From DAORIO01 sp964384645 (GTDB lineage Bacteria > Patescibacteriota > Minisyncoccia > Phycocordibacterales > UBA9973): a DNA stretch of 30,207 nucleotides. The first letter of the stretch is position 1, and each line of letters starts with the position of its first letter. Positions 1-6,595 of this stretch are shown piece after piece. Under the pieces are notes generated by a model. It was given only the letters and a program-made list of their open reading frames with translations. It searched no databases and was not told the DNA's origin. Both the position numbers and the translations under genes were made by a program. Where the stretch lies: the NCBI GenBank assembly GCA_964384645.1, contig CAYLKL010000009.1, forward strand, positions 1 through 30,207, given 5' to 3'.

Positions 1-134
1 AAAAAAGGACTCGGCAGGGCGAAACAATTTTTCTGGGGTTTTGGATTCGCCCTGCCTCGGCTGATTTCCGCCCGCAGGAGGGGTCTGGGGAGGAATGCGG
101 GCGGGATTTCTTTTTCTTTTGGCGAGGTGTGCTT
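1..134. repeat. Left arm of a perfect 134-bp inverted repeat
   Basis: Bases 1-134 are the exact reverse complement of 1795-1928. The left arm begins at the first base of the window, so it may continue outside. It is much richer in G and C than its surroundings. It holds nested inverted repeats: GGCAGGGCGAA near 13-23 against TTCGCCCTGCC near 46-56, and GCCCGC against GCGGGC further in. Each arm can therefore fold by itself as well as pair with the other. No gene is visible in it. Confidence 0.95.
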
Positions 135-319
135 ATTTATACAAAAATCAATTTTTAAATTTTTAATTTAATTCTTTGTTTCTTATTTTAGTTATTTCGA
201 GTAGTCCTGATTGATTTAGTATTTCCTTAACTTGATTTCTAAAAATTTAAACAAGTAAATATTTTAGAAGGGTTCATTTGCTTATTTGTTACCTAATTAA
301 ATAAAAAATATCAAAGTTT
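135..319. other. AT-rich spacer between left arm and the ADP-ribosyltransferase gene
   Basis: This stretch is very AT-rich. It shows no convincing reading frame, RNA gene or stem-loop with a T-run. It lies downstream of the minus-strand toxin-like gene, so any terminator for that operon is either weak or is supplied by the GC-rich foldable arm at 1-134. Confidence 0.5.
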
Positions 320-1345
320 CTAAACATGCAGATGGACGTTTGGTAAAAATTCTGCTTCAATTTCAAATTTTTTAACTCCGTTTATTACAGACTCTTTTTT
401 GTTTACTATTTTATAAGACATATTTCTTGGTAAAAGAAATTCGTTTTCAACATTACCTATAATAATTCCATTGACCTTACTTTTTTCAGGAAATTTAATC
501 GTAAGAATAGTTTCTTCATCTGCATCATTTAAATAGAACTTTTTATAGGATTCATCAAGGCTAGTAGATAGAAAAGATTTTTCGGTTATTATATGATCTT
601 TTTCAAAATCAGCTAAATGATTTCCCTTAATGACTCTATATACATTTTTTCCAATACCTTCTTCTGGAACCGTAAATTGTGATTTTTCAATACAGTCTTC
701 AAGTGCATGAAAGCATTCTATTACGTCAGTGTTCAATTCTTTATTAATATCAGTCAGTTCCTTTCCTTTGTATTTTAAGACATTTTCAATATTCACTTCC
801 TTCTCTTGGCGAAGTAACCCGTTGATTGTTAGATGTTCAGATCGTATATACGGTGTAATATTTTTAAACTCTTCCATTGTCATAGTAGTTTTAAAATTCT
901 TGAGGAAATCTCTCTGAATTGGATTTTCATCGGCTTCAGGAGATTTGAGAAAAGCATCAATGTCGTGCTGCATAGATGTTTCGTTGATATTTTCTTGGAA
1001 CATTTCTGCTGTGCTTAATTCGGTGGAACTTTTATCAACATTGATTTTATTTTTCGATTCATTCGTTAATTTTTCAGCTTCAGAATTTATTGTAGAAATT
1101 TCAGCATCAAGATTCATCGCGTTTTTTTCTTCCTGTACTTCCTCGGTAGAGAGGTTAATAGAAGCATTAGCTGCTTCTATTTTTTTATCTTCGTCTTTCA
1201 AGTGTTCGTACTGTATCGTCATTTCTTGAGAAAGACGTTTTTGCATATCTTCGATAGATTCAACAGACTCCTGAATTTCAGACTTCCGAGGAAGTTTTTC
1301 ATTCTGTTCATTTTTACCATTCAAAGTATCTTCTAATCCTGACAT
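320..1345 (-). CDS. ADP-ribosyltransferase toxin/effector-like protein
   Basis: The protein has 341 residues. The C-terminal ~110 residues carry the signature of the R-S-E class of bacterial mono-ADP-ribosyltransferases: Arg237 in YRVIKG, an STS motif at 260-262 (FLSTS), and an ExE motif at 300-302 followed by FLLPR. In this family these residues bind NAD and hold the catalytic glutamate. The first ~150 residues are acidic, lysine- and glutamate-rich and probably helical or coiled. There is no signal peptide or membrane segment, so any export would need another route. It is the last gene of a three-gene minus-strand run (XRE regulator, 52-residue orphan, this gene; 5 bp separates the last two). 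The whole run lies between 134-bp inverted repeats. An NAD-dependent toxin or an effector aimed at another cell is plausible. The target is unknown. Confidence 0.8.
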   Translation of the reverse strand: MSGLEDTLNGKNEQNEKLPRKSEIQESVESIEDMQKRLSQEMTIQYEHLKDEDKKIEAANASINLSTEEVQEEKNAMNLDAEISTINSEAEKLTNESKNKINVDKSSTELSTAEMFQENINETSMQHDIDAFLKSPEADENPIQRDFLKNFKTTMTMEEFKNITPYIRSEHLTINGLLRQEKEVNIENVLKYKGKELTDINKELNTDVIECFHALEDCIEKSQFTVPEEGIGKNVYRVIKGNHLADFEKDHIITEKSFLSTSLDESYKKFYLNDADEETILTIKFPEKSKVNGIIIGNVENEFLLPRNMSYKIVNKKESVINGVKKFEIEAEFLPNVHLHV

Positions 1346-1350
1346 AAAAG

Positions 1351-1509
1351 TTATTTTTGCATTAGTTCGTCTTTTAATTTATTGATTTTACGAGTTTCAA
1401 GTCGACGCTTGAAATCAGTAATTAATACCTTCTTTCTGGCAAAAAGATCACTCATTTTTTGAGTAAAATTTAAATAAACATCCTTAAGCTTTTTTTTCTG
1501 TGAATCCAT
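1351..1509 (-). CDS. 52-residue charged orphan protein between regulator and ADP-ribosyltransferase
   Basis: A short frame begins with ATG at 1509-1507 (MDSQKKKLKDVY) and ends with TAA at 1351. It is lysine- and arginine-rich, probably one or two helices, with no signal peptide. It sits 22 bp after the XRE gene and 5 bp before the ADP-ribosyltransferase, on the same strand, which is the spacing of an operon. That spacing is the main reason to believe it is real. I do not recognise the family. Its position suggests an antitoxin, immunity or chaperone role for the next gene, but that is inference only. Confidence 0.5.
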   Translation of the reverse strand: MDSQKKKLKDVYLNFTQKMSDLFARKKVLITDFKRRLETRKINKLKDELMQK

Positions 1510-1531
1510 AACAATTGAATTATAACACAAC

Positions 1532-1741
1532 TTATTTTAATAATCTATCGGGTGATTCTCCAAGTGCTTTAGCAATTTTTTCAAGCTGTAAAAGTGTAAT
1601 ATTCTTCTTCCCATTTTCAATAGCACTCATATATCCTCTATCCATCTTAAGGATTCTACAAACATCACCCTGTGTCATCTTTTTTTTAGTTCTAATTTTT
1701 TTGATATTTTCACTTAGTCGTTTAATAACTAACATACTCAT
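1532..1741 (-). CDS. XRE-family helix-turn-helix transcriptional regulator
   Basis: This 69-residue protein is almost entirely one Cro/C1-type HTH domain. The segment KMTQGDVCRILKMDRGYMSAIENGKKN matches the helix 2-turn-helix 3 region and the conserved E-N-G-x-K after the recognition helix. There is no C-terminal effector domain, so it is a minimal DNA binder, as often seen in toxin-antitoxin and phage modules. It is the first gene of the minus-strand cassette. Directly upstream lies a perfect 16-bp palindrome (1773-1788) and a plausible promoter, which suggests autoregulation. ATG at 1741 was chosen; a second ATG two codons later is also possible. Confidence 0.9.
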   Translation of the reverse strand: MSMLVIKRLSENIKKIRTKKKMTQGDVCRILKMDRGYMSAIENGKKNITLLQLEKIAKALGESPDRLLK

Positions 1742-1772
1742 AGTATATAAAAACTTGCATTATTACACTATA

Positions 1773-1788
1773 TTGAATTATAATTCAA
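1773..1788. promoter_or_regulatory. Palindromic operator candidate upstream of the XRE gene
   Basis: TTGAATTATAATTCAA is a perfect 16-bp palindrome. Read on the minus strand it supplies a TTGAAT -35-like box, with TAATAA 17 nt further on, about 20 nt before the regulator's ATG. A partial copy (TTGAATTATAA, 1514-1524) lies just before the 52-residue orphan. Two related sites in front of two genes of the same cassette fit operators for the encoded HTH protein. Confidence 0.55.
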
Positions 1789-1794
1789 CTATGG

Positions 1795-1928
1795 AAGCAC
1801 ACCTCGCCAAAAGAAAAAGAAATCCCGCCCGCATTCCTCCCCAGACCCCTCCTGCGGGCGGAAATCAGCCGAGGCAGGGCGAATCCAAAACCCCAGAAAA
1901 ATTGTTTCGCCCTGCCGAGTCCTTTTTT
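1795..1928. repeat. Right arm of the perfect 134-bp inverted repeat
   Basis: This is the exact reverse complement of 1-134, with no mismatch over 134 bp. It ends in a run of six T after GTCC. It closes the ~1.9-kb cassette that contains the XRE/orphan/ADP-ribosyltransferase genes. Identical arms this long suggest recent duplication, gene conversion or a mobile-element boundary. No transposase is encoded between the arms. Confidence 0.95.
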
Positions 1929-2160
1929 AGAATTCTAAATCAGGATTGTTTTGGAAAAAAGTTCGGATTTTGTTCAGGAGACACAGCAAAAAACAGCTTT
2001 GCTTGTTTTTTGCGCACGAAGCACACAAACTGCTTTGTGTGCATCTGGACGAGAACGCCGGAAGTATATTTTGCTTTAGCAAAAAACTGAGGCGGTGCCC
2101 AGACAAAACTGTGCAACAAGTTTTAGTCGAGGGAGAGATTCCATGTCTGTAAGCTAGTGT
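1929..2160. repeat. Cluster of short intergenic hairpins, no gene
   Basis: About 230 bp without a credible gene. It holds three near-adjacent hairpins: GCAAAAAACA/TGTTTTTTGC near 1988-2015, GCACACAAA/TTTGTGTGC near 2021-2042, and TTTTGCT/AGCAAAA near 2069-2085. The second has AAACTGCTTT at its centre, the same centre as the hairpins in the elements behind tRNA-Tyr and tRNA-Leu(UAG). This may be an orphan or decayed copy of that repeat family, with no tRNA beside it here. Confidence 0.6.
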
Positions 2161-2180
2161 TTTTAGGTTATAATTTAAAT

Positions 2181-2456
2181 ATGGATTTAATTTTGTATAT
2201 TCTTGTAGCAATGACATTCTGGGATTTTACTATCCATGTTATTGATAAGCACGATCGGCAATATGATTTTGATCATAGGAGTTGGTCTGGAAAAATGCGA
2301 AAGAGTAAATCGATTTTTTCTTTTTACTATCCATTTTTTTGGGGTAAAAATAATCAATCAGATCCAAAATCTGGCTGGAAAAGATACGATCGTTTCTGGT
2401 TGATATATTGGGGAATAGCGACTGTTTTATTACTGACTTATATTATTTTTAAATAA
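2181..2456 (+). CDS. Small membrane protein of unknown function
   Basis: A 91-residue protein starts at MDLILYILVAMTFWDF. It has one hydrophobic segment at the N terminus and another at the C terminus (FWLIYWGIATVLLLTYIIF), separated by a basic, aromatic-rich middle. It is therefore probably a two-span inner-membrane protein. The start at 2181 is preferred over an upstream ATG at 2157, because a perfect TATAAT (2169-2174) falls inside the longer version and ends 6 nt before the chosen ATG. It stands alone, with hairpin-rich DNA on both sides. I do not recognise the family. Confidence 0.65.
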   Translation: MDLILYILVAMTFWDFTIHVIDKHDRQYDFDHRSWSGKMRKSKSIFSFYYPFFWGKNNQSDPKSGWKRYDRFWLIYWGIATVLLLTYIIFK

Positions 2457-2572
2457 GTTCCAACATTAGTCCAACTGGGCAGCCGAATTTGTGTTTTTTG
2501 CAAGCAAAGCGTTCAACACAAAAAAGCTCAAATTCGCTTCGCGGATGTTTTCGCATTTTAGAGAAAACACAA
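2457..2572. repeat. Hairpin-rich intergenic repeat-like DNA
   Basis: The stretch contains an imperfect inverted repeat (CGAATTTG near 2483 against CAAATTCG near 2529) around a T6/A6 core with AAGCAAAGC in the loop, then a second small hairpin (GTTTTC/GAAAAC). The style resembles 1929-2160. No gene or RNA family is recognised. Confidence 0.45.
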
Positions 2573-2598
2573 GAAGATGAATTTTGACATCTTTTTTT
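2573..2598 (+). terminator. Rho-independent terminator candidate after the small membrane gene
   Basis: A stem AAGATG/CATCTT with an 8-nt loop is followed directly by a run of T. It lies ~115 bp after the stop of the 2181 gene and before the next promoter. Confidence 0.6.
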
Positions 2599-2658
2599 AT
2601 AAAAAAAGTAAGGGTTAACTTTCTGGTTGTTTATTACAAAAAGTATTAAAATCAAAGT

Positions 2659-3102
2659 ATGTACGAAAAACAACCAGAACAATTAGGACCCAAAGAACGC
2701 AATCTTGCTCGTATTAAAATTGAAGGCAGCTTAATTACAATTGCGGAAGGACAATCTTTTTTTGATGATAGAAATAATATTTACCTCCTAGGTCCTATGA
2801 ATAATAAAATTGATATTTTTGAAGAATTGCCAAATGATATGAAATACAAAGCGCAATCGGGCGGCTATCTTTCTTGTATTGAAATCAAGGGTGATTTAGT
2901 TGCAGATAGAAAATTCTTGATTCATGCATTAGATTCAAAAAATATGAGATCTCACCTAGAGAAAATTTTTTCTCTTTCTGCGAACGAGACACCTATTAAA
3001 GTTACTATTGAATACGATAAATCCAGAGTACAGAATTATGATTACCCAAATCTAATTAAAGAAATAATGGGAGACACTGACGTTGAAGACATTTCCCAAT
3101 AA
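2659..3102 (+). CDS. Hypothetical protein, 147 residues
   Basis: This is a soluble protein with no signal peptide, membrane segment or recognisable catalytic motif. It has alternating hydrophobic strands (RIKIEGSLITIAEG, YLSCIEIKGDLVADRKFLIHAL, PIKVTIEYD), suggesting a mainly beta or alpha/beta fold. The tail is acidic. A TAAAAT box ends 6 nt before the ATG, which supports this start. The next gene follows after 22 bp but has its own -10 box, so the two need not be co-transcribed. I do not recognise the family. Confidence 0.6.
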   Translation: MYEKQPEQLGPKERNLARIKIEGSLITIAEGQSFFDDRNNIYLLGPMNNKIDIFEELPNDMKYKAQSGGYLSCIEIKGDLVADRKFLIHALDSKNMRSHLEKIFSLSANETPIKVTIEYDKSRVQNYDYPNLIKEIMGDTDVEDISQ

Positions 3103-3124
3103 ATCTTTGCTATAATTCACGCAT

Positions 3125-3601
3125 ATGACACACAAAAATACAATTTGTCTTTGGTTTGAAAAGGATGCTGAAAATGCAGCTAAATTTTACGCGGAAACTT
3201 TTCCAAATAGTAAGGTTACTAATGTCTTTTACGCACCAAGTGATTTTCCAGGTGGTAAAAAAGACGAAGCATTAACAGTTCAATTTACTGTTTGTGGAAT
3301 TCCTTGTATGGCTATAAACGGTGGCCCGATGTTTAAACAAAGCGAAGCCTTCTCTTTTCAAATCGAAACAGAAGATCAAGAAGAAACTGACAAATATTGG
3401 AATGCAATTGTTGGCAATGGTGGTAAAGAAAGTGAATGCGGATGGTGTAAAGATCGCTGGGGTGTTTCTTGGCAAATCACACCTAAAACACTTACCGAAG
3501 GATTGTCAGCTGGTGGCGAAGAATCAAAACGAACATTCGACGCAATGATGACTATGCAAAAAATAGATGTAGCAAAAATCGAAACAGCGAGAAAAGGTTA
3601 A
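3125..3601 (+). CDS. VOC-fold (PhnB/3-demethylubiquinone methyltransferase-like) protein
   Basis: A 158-residue protein whose start, NTICLWFEKDAENAAKFYAETFPNSKV, is typical of the PhnB-like branch of the vicinal-oxygen-chelate superfamily. It continues as in that family: VQFTVCGIPCMAINGGP, FSFQIETEDQEETDKYWNAI, then GWCKDRWGVSWQITP. Such proteins are small cytoplasmic dimers of paired beta-alpha-beta-beta-beta modules. Despite the family's domain name they are not shown to be methyltransferases, and the substrate cannot be predicted here. TATAAT at 3111-3116 ends 8 nt before the ATG, so the message would be almost leaderless. The fold assignment is firm; the role is not. Confidence 0.85.
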   Translation: MTHKNTICLWFEKDAENAAKFYAETFPNSKVTNVFYAPSDFPGGKKDEALTVQFTVCGIPCMAINGGPMFKQSEAFSFQIETEDQEETDKYWNAIVGNGGKESECGWCKDRWGVSWQITPKTLTEGLSAGGEESKRTFDAMMTMQKIDVAKIETARKG

Positions 3602-3634
3602 ATAAACGAATTTTTTGTATGATAAAATAAATCT

Positions 3635-4186
3635 ATGAAAGATATATCGATCGAATACGCTCATATTTATACAAACAACCATATTGGTGAAGAGCAAAAA
3701 TTATCTTTAGAAATTTTAGAGGAAGTTAAAAATGAAAACCAAGGAAGCGAAATTTCTTTGGTTGTGATGGTGGACGACTATTCTTTCCCTGACCCTACTT
3801 TTGACTACAATTCTTTTACTTCTTGGCTCGCAAGTCATCAATTCAATCCTGATTTAGTTTTAAGGGAATCACAACTTATTCCTTCTTGCGACGAAGTTTT
3901 GAGTCTTATCGAAAACAACGACCTAAAATCACAAATTGTAGATTACATAAAATCCAAAAAATATCCCTGCTCTTTATTTATAGCAACTTGGTATTTGATT
4001 CGTCTTGGACATATTGAAAACCACTTATTTAATAAACAATTATCCGCAAAAAAACTTATAAATATCCTCCCAAAAAGTTTCAAACCATTTGAAGAAAAAG
4101 CTTTTGAAATAATATCTTACACAAAATTTAATCTTGCAGTGAACGATATTACTAATAAATACTTTGAAGGACGGTTGGTTGCTTAA
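3635..4186 (+). CDS. Hypothetical protein, 183 residues
   Basis: This is a soluble alpha/beta protein without signal or membrane segments. The first third contains GSEISLVVMVDDYSFPDPTFDY, an acidic strand-loop. The rest is helical, with a possible amphipathic segment CSLFIATWYLIRLGH. An AT-rich -10-like box (TAAAAT, 3623-3628) ends 6 nt before the ATG. It is followed after 15 bp by the GIY-YIG gene on the same strand. I do not recognise the family, though acidic clusters and a C-terminal helical part could suit a nucleotide-handling enzyme. That is a guess. Confidence 0.6.
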   Translation: MKDISIEYAHIYTNNHIGEEQKLSLEILEEVKNENQGSEISLVVMVDDYSFPDPTFDYNSFTSWLASHQFNPDLVLRESQLIPSCDEVLSLIENNDLKSQIVDYIKSKKYPCSLFIATWYLIRLGHIENHLFNKQLSAKKLINILPKSFKPFEEKAFEIISYTKFNLAVNDITNKYFEGRLVA

Positions 4187-4201
4187 GATTGTCTAAATAT
4201 T

Positions 4202-4447
4202 ATGTTTTTCGTCTATATTTTAGAATGCGCAGATAAAACTCTATATATCGGCTCAACGAATGATTTGGAAAAAAGATTGCACCAGCACAATAATTCAAAA
4301 TCCGGTGCGCACTACACCAAAATACGCCGACCGGTGGTTCTTAAATATTCTGAAAAATTACAAACCTATGCCGAAGTTCGGAGGCGTGAAGGAGAACTAA
4401 AAAGACTTACTAGAGCAGAAAAGATGGCTTTAATTAAGAAAAAATAA
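4202..4447 (+). CDS. GIY-YIG domain protein (UPF0213/YhbQ-like)
   Basis: An 81-residue protein that is a single GIY-YIG nuclease domain. VYILECADKTLYIGSTNDLEKRLHQHN provides the paired tyrosine strands (VYI, YIG) and the conserved Arg. Later come the family-typical HYTKIRRPVVLKYSEKL and the YAEVRRREGELKRLTRAEK stretch with the metal-binding Glu. Stand-alone proteins of this type are common in bacteria, and some are linked to DNA repair or structured-DNA cleavage. The length is normal for the UPF0213 group. It sits in a run of small accessory genes, and the substrate is unknown. Confidence 0.9.
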   Translation: MFFVYILECADKTLYIGSTNDLEKRLHQHNNSKSGAHYTKIRRPVVLKYSEKLQTYAEVRRREGELKRLTRAEKMALIKKK

Positions 4448-4463
4448 TTGATAACATACAAAT

Positions 4464-4886
4464 ATGGACCCAAAAATAAAAGAATTTATAGACAAAGAAA
4501 TATTAGGAGTTTTTTCAATTAACCTATCCGACGGAGCGCCGCACGGAGCAACAGTTCATTTCTCCTATTCAGAAAACCCATTTGTATTTTACATCATGAC
4601 AGAAAACACAACACTTAAAGCTCAAACTCTACTAAAAAATGAAATCCAAAAAGCATCATTAGTCATTGGCTTTAGTGAAAAAGTCTGGATAACACTTCAA
4701 ATGCGTGGAAATGTAAAAATCGTAACGGATGAAAAAGAATTAGAAGAATCTGAAAAAGCCCACTTCGGCAAATTCCCTAAATCTGAAAACTACAAAAGTC
4801 CACAGACTGTATTTTTGAAATTTAAACCTCATTGGTATCGATTTACAGATTTCAACACAGAACCAGAAACTATTATTGAAAAATAA
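4464..4886 (+). CDS. Pyridoxamine 5'-phosphate oxidase-like flavin split-barrel protein
   Basis: A 140-residue protein with the layout of the PNPOx-like FMN-binding split barrel: a short N-terminal helix (IKEFIDKEILGVFSINL), then strands including PHGATVHFSY, FVFYIMTENTTLKAQTLLKN, KASLVIGFSEKVWITLQMRGNVKIV, and a C-terminal PHWYRFTDFN. The pattern 'x-T-L-K-A-x-x-L-x-x-N' followed by a beta-hairpin is typical of the small general-stress/flavin-reductase-like members. It is unlikely to be true PdxH, which is longer. It probably binds FMN or F420/haem as a dimer. TAACAT ends 6 nt before the ATG. The ligand is unknown. Confidence 0.75.
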   Translation: MDPKIKEFIDKEILGVFSINLSDGAPHGATVHFSYSENPFVFYIMTENTTLKAQTLLKNEIQKASLVIGFSEKVWITLQMRGNVKIVTDEKELEESEKAHFGKFPKSENYKSPQTVFLKFKPHWYRFTDFNTEPETIIEK

Positions 4887-4887
4887 C

Positions 4888-4932
4888 ATGAACAAAGAAG
4901 AATTTAATTTACTACATCCAGAAAAAATCTAA
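4888..4932 (+). pseudogene. 14-codon remnant of a possible lost gene
   Basis: An ATG one base after the previous stop opens the frame MNKEEFNLLHPEKI and closes at 4932, overlapping the stop of the converging minus-strand gene. It looks like the first codons of a longer protein whose body has been lost. It may instead be chance translation, and there is no direct proof of a former gene. Confidence 0.2.
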
Positions 4933-5441
4933 ACCCTCCTACTATCATAAGCCCAATGAAGCAGTGCTTGTCTTTGGCGAGTATTACAAGAGAAATCACG
5001 AGCTCTACATTTGTTCACTATTTGCCCTAAATGGCGCCTAAAGGCCTTCCAGCGTTTAACTTGGCGCAAATCCTCATCAGGTATCCTCCGACCCATATAA
5101 TAACGACAATACCACTGAAACCAGCCTCTTGGATCGTCCTTATATATCCAGCCATTTTTTTGCCATACAGAAAGATCTTGACTAGCATCAACTTTGAAAA
5201 AATTTAGACTTGGGTCTTTTTTCTTAGGAGAAAGCTTTGCTTTGGCAAACCATGCGCGCGGAAATTCTCGCGCGCAGTCTGTCATATATTTTCCACCAAA
5301 CACTCCAATCTCTAACATCTCTTGGGGTGTAAGGTCGGGTCGAAAATCCGGATGGAAATTTTTTCCAACTGACTCAACCAATTCATATTTATAATTTTTC
5401 TGCATTTTGTCGTTTACAGCGACAATTTTATTCTTCTTCAT
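4929..5441 (-). CDS. Conserved hypothetical protein with a WFQWYCRYYMGRR core
   Basis: A 170-residue protein rich in Trp, Tyr and Arg. The ordered motifs FHPDFRPDLTPQEMLEIGVFGG, then DPRGWFQWYCRYYMGRR, then RQRQALLHWAYD match, from memory, a widely conserved uncharacterised bacterial protein that is also seen in eukaryotes. There is no signal peptide. One Cys is in the WYC motif and two more are near the C terminus (NKCRARDFSCN). The dense aromatic/basic core could bind nucleic acid or a cofactor, but no activity is established. The C terminus runs into the short 4888 remnant. Upstream lies an AT-rich palindromic stretch. Confidence 0.75.
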   Translation of the reverse strand: MKKNKIVAVNDKMQKNYKYELVESVGKNFHPDFRPDLTPQEMLEIGVFGGKYMTDCAREFPRAWFAKAKLSPKKKDPSLNFFKVDASQDLSVWQKNGWIYKDDPRGWFQWYCRYYMGRRIPDEDLRQVKRWKAFRRHLGQIVNKCRARDFSCNTRQRQALLHWAYDSRRV

Positions 5442-5485
5442 TTTAAAATCCTTATTCTCTTATTCGTGAGAACAAGAGAATATAA

Positions 5486-5513
5486 ATTATATAATTATTA
5501 ATAATTATATAAT
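5486..5513. repeat. Perfect 28-bp AT-only palindrome
   Basis: ATTATATAATTATT is followed immediately by its reverse complement, centred between 5499 and 5500. It lies just beyond the stop of dnaX and upstream of the 170-residue gene. It could act as a weak terminator or cruciform for dnaX. With a composition of A and T only, chance is a serious alternative. Confidence 0.5.
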
Positions 5514-5523
5514 AATGCACTAA

Positions 5524-6564
5524 CTAAACGCTCTCTCCTTCAGTTATTTTATATACAGCTATTTCAATCGGCAAATAATCTACACTTGAGAATTTCAAAT
5601 CGTTATAAGCTTCGAGAAAAATTGAGAGATTTTTGGAACCGAGAAGTTTTCGATTTGGATCTAAAATTCCCTCAATTGATTTTACGTACTCTTCACTATG
5701 CTCTTCTTCAATTTTCTTTTTAGAATTTGGAGCAAATTTTAATATCATTGCGACACGAAGAGCGTTTATAACAAGTCGCAAAAACATCACGTCGTCCACT
5801 CCTGCTTTTTCTGCTGTTTGTAGAGAAAGAATTGACCCTTCTGCGTCACCGCGAGCAAGACTATCTAGAAAATTTATAACCAAAGATTGTGACGGCGCGC
5901 CAGTTATGAGTTCTACCTCCTCCCTGCTCAGTTTTTTATCTTTTGAAACAATAGAAACTTTTTCCAATATTCCATACGCATCTCGAAAAGACCCGTCAGC
6001 AAGCATTGCGATAATTTCAGCACCACCTTTATCAAGAGACATTCCTTCCGCTTTTGCTGATTTTATCATTAAGTCTCTTATAACAATTTCGCTGGGACGT
6101 TTAAATTTGAAATGCTGACATCGTGAATGAATAGTATCAATTATTTTTTCTGGTTCAGTTGTAGCAAGAACAAAAATAACATGCTCTGGTGGCTCTTCAA
6201 GAGTTTTCAAAAGTGCATTAAACGCCTCTTTTGTAAGCATATGCGCTTCGTCGATAATATAAATTTTTCTAGATGAATCAAAAGGCAAAGTCCGAACTCC
6301 TTCTCGTAGCGCCCTAATATCATCCACTCCTCGGTTTGATGCTGCGTCGATTTCTGTAATATCGTTGTTTGAGATTTTTAGTTCTCGAGCAAGAATTCTT
6401 GCAATACTAGTTTTTCCAGTCCCTCTTGGACCAGAAAAAATATAAGCATGCGCTATTTTGTCTTTTTTTATGGCTTCTTCAAAAACACTTACAATGTGAT
6501 CCTGCCCCATTACATCGGCAAATTTTTGAGGTCGATATTTTCTATACAAAACTGTGTGTGACAT
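5524..6564 (-). CDS. dnaX: DNA polymerase III clamp-loader subunit, gamma-length
   Basis: A 346-residue AAA+ ATPase of the replicative clamp loader. It opens with the classic LYRKYRPQKFADVMGQ; the Walker A motif GPRGTGKT is at 45-52, DAASNRGVDDIR follows, Walker B DEAH is at 105-108, and the sensor region LLKTLEEPPEHVIFVLATTEPEKI follows. Domain III (collar) is present at the end. Two parts usual in bacterial DnaX are absent. The four-cysteine zinc module normally placed between Walker A and DAASN is missing, with only ~20 residues there. There is also no long tau extension. TATAAT at 6571-6576 (minus strand) ends 6 nt before the ATG, so the gene may be transcribed leaderless, independently of the upstream small-RNA-like unit. 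Confidence 0.95.
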   Translation of the reverse strand: MSHTVLYRKYRPQKFADVMGQDHIVSVFEEAIKKDKIAHAYIFSGPRGTGKTSIARILARELKISNNDITEIDAASNRGVDDIRALREGVRTLPFDSSRKIYIIDEAHMLTKEAFNALLKTLEEPPEHVIFVLATTEPEKIIDTIHSRCQHFKFKRPSEIVIRDLMIKSAKAEGMSLDKGGAEIIAMLADGSFRDAYGILEKVSIVSKDKKLSREEVELITGAPSQSLVINFLDSLARGDAEGSILSLQTAEKAGVDDVMFLRLVINALRVAMILKFAPNSKKKIEEEHSEEYVKSIEGILDPNRKLLGSKNLSIFLEAYNDLKFSSVDYLPIEIAVYKITEGESV

Positions 6565-6595
6565 AGAAAGATTATATATTAAAAAACCATAAAAT

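Noticed and set aside
945..1229. Plus-strand frame of 94 codons
   Set aside because: It is antisense to the ADP-ribosyltransferase gene; serine- and phenylalanine-rich, as expected from reading a Glu/Lys-rich gene backwards.
1515..2090. Plus-strand open frame of 191 codons
   Set aside because: It crosses the XRE gene in antisense, the inverted-repeat arm and the hairpin cluster, and its composition follows these features. It has no protein-like character.
1929..2160. CRISPR array
   Set aside because: The repeated units are hairpins of different arm sequence and irregular spacing, with no equal-length spacers and no cas genes.
2449..2682. Minus-strand open frame of 77 codons
   Set aside because: It is made of hairpin-repeat and terminator sequence and overlaps the next gene's start, with no supporting signals.
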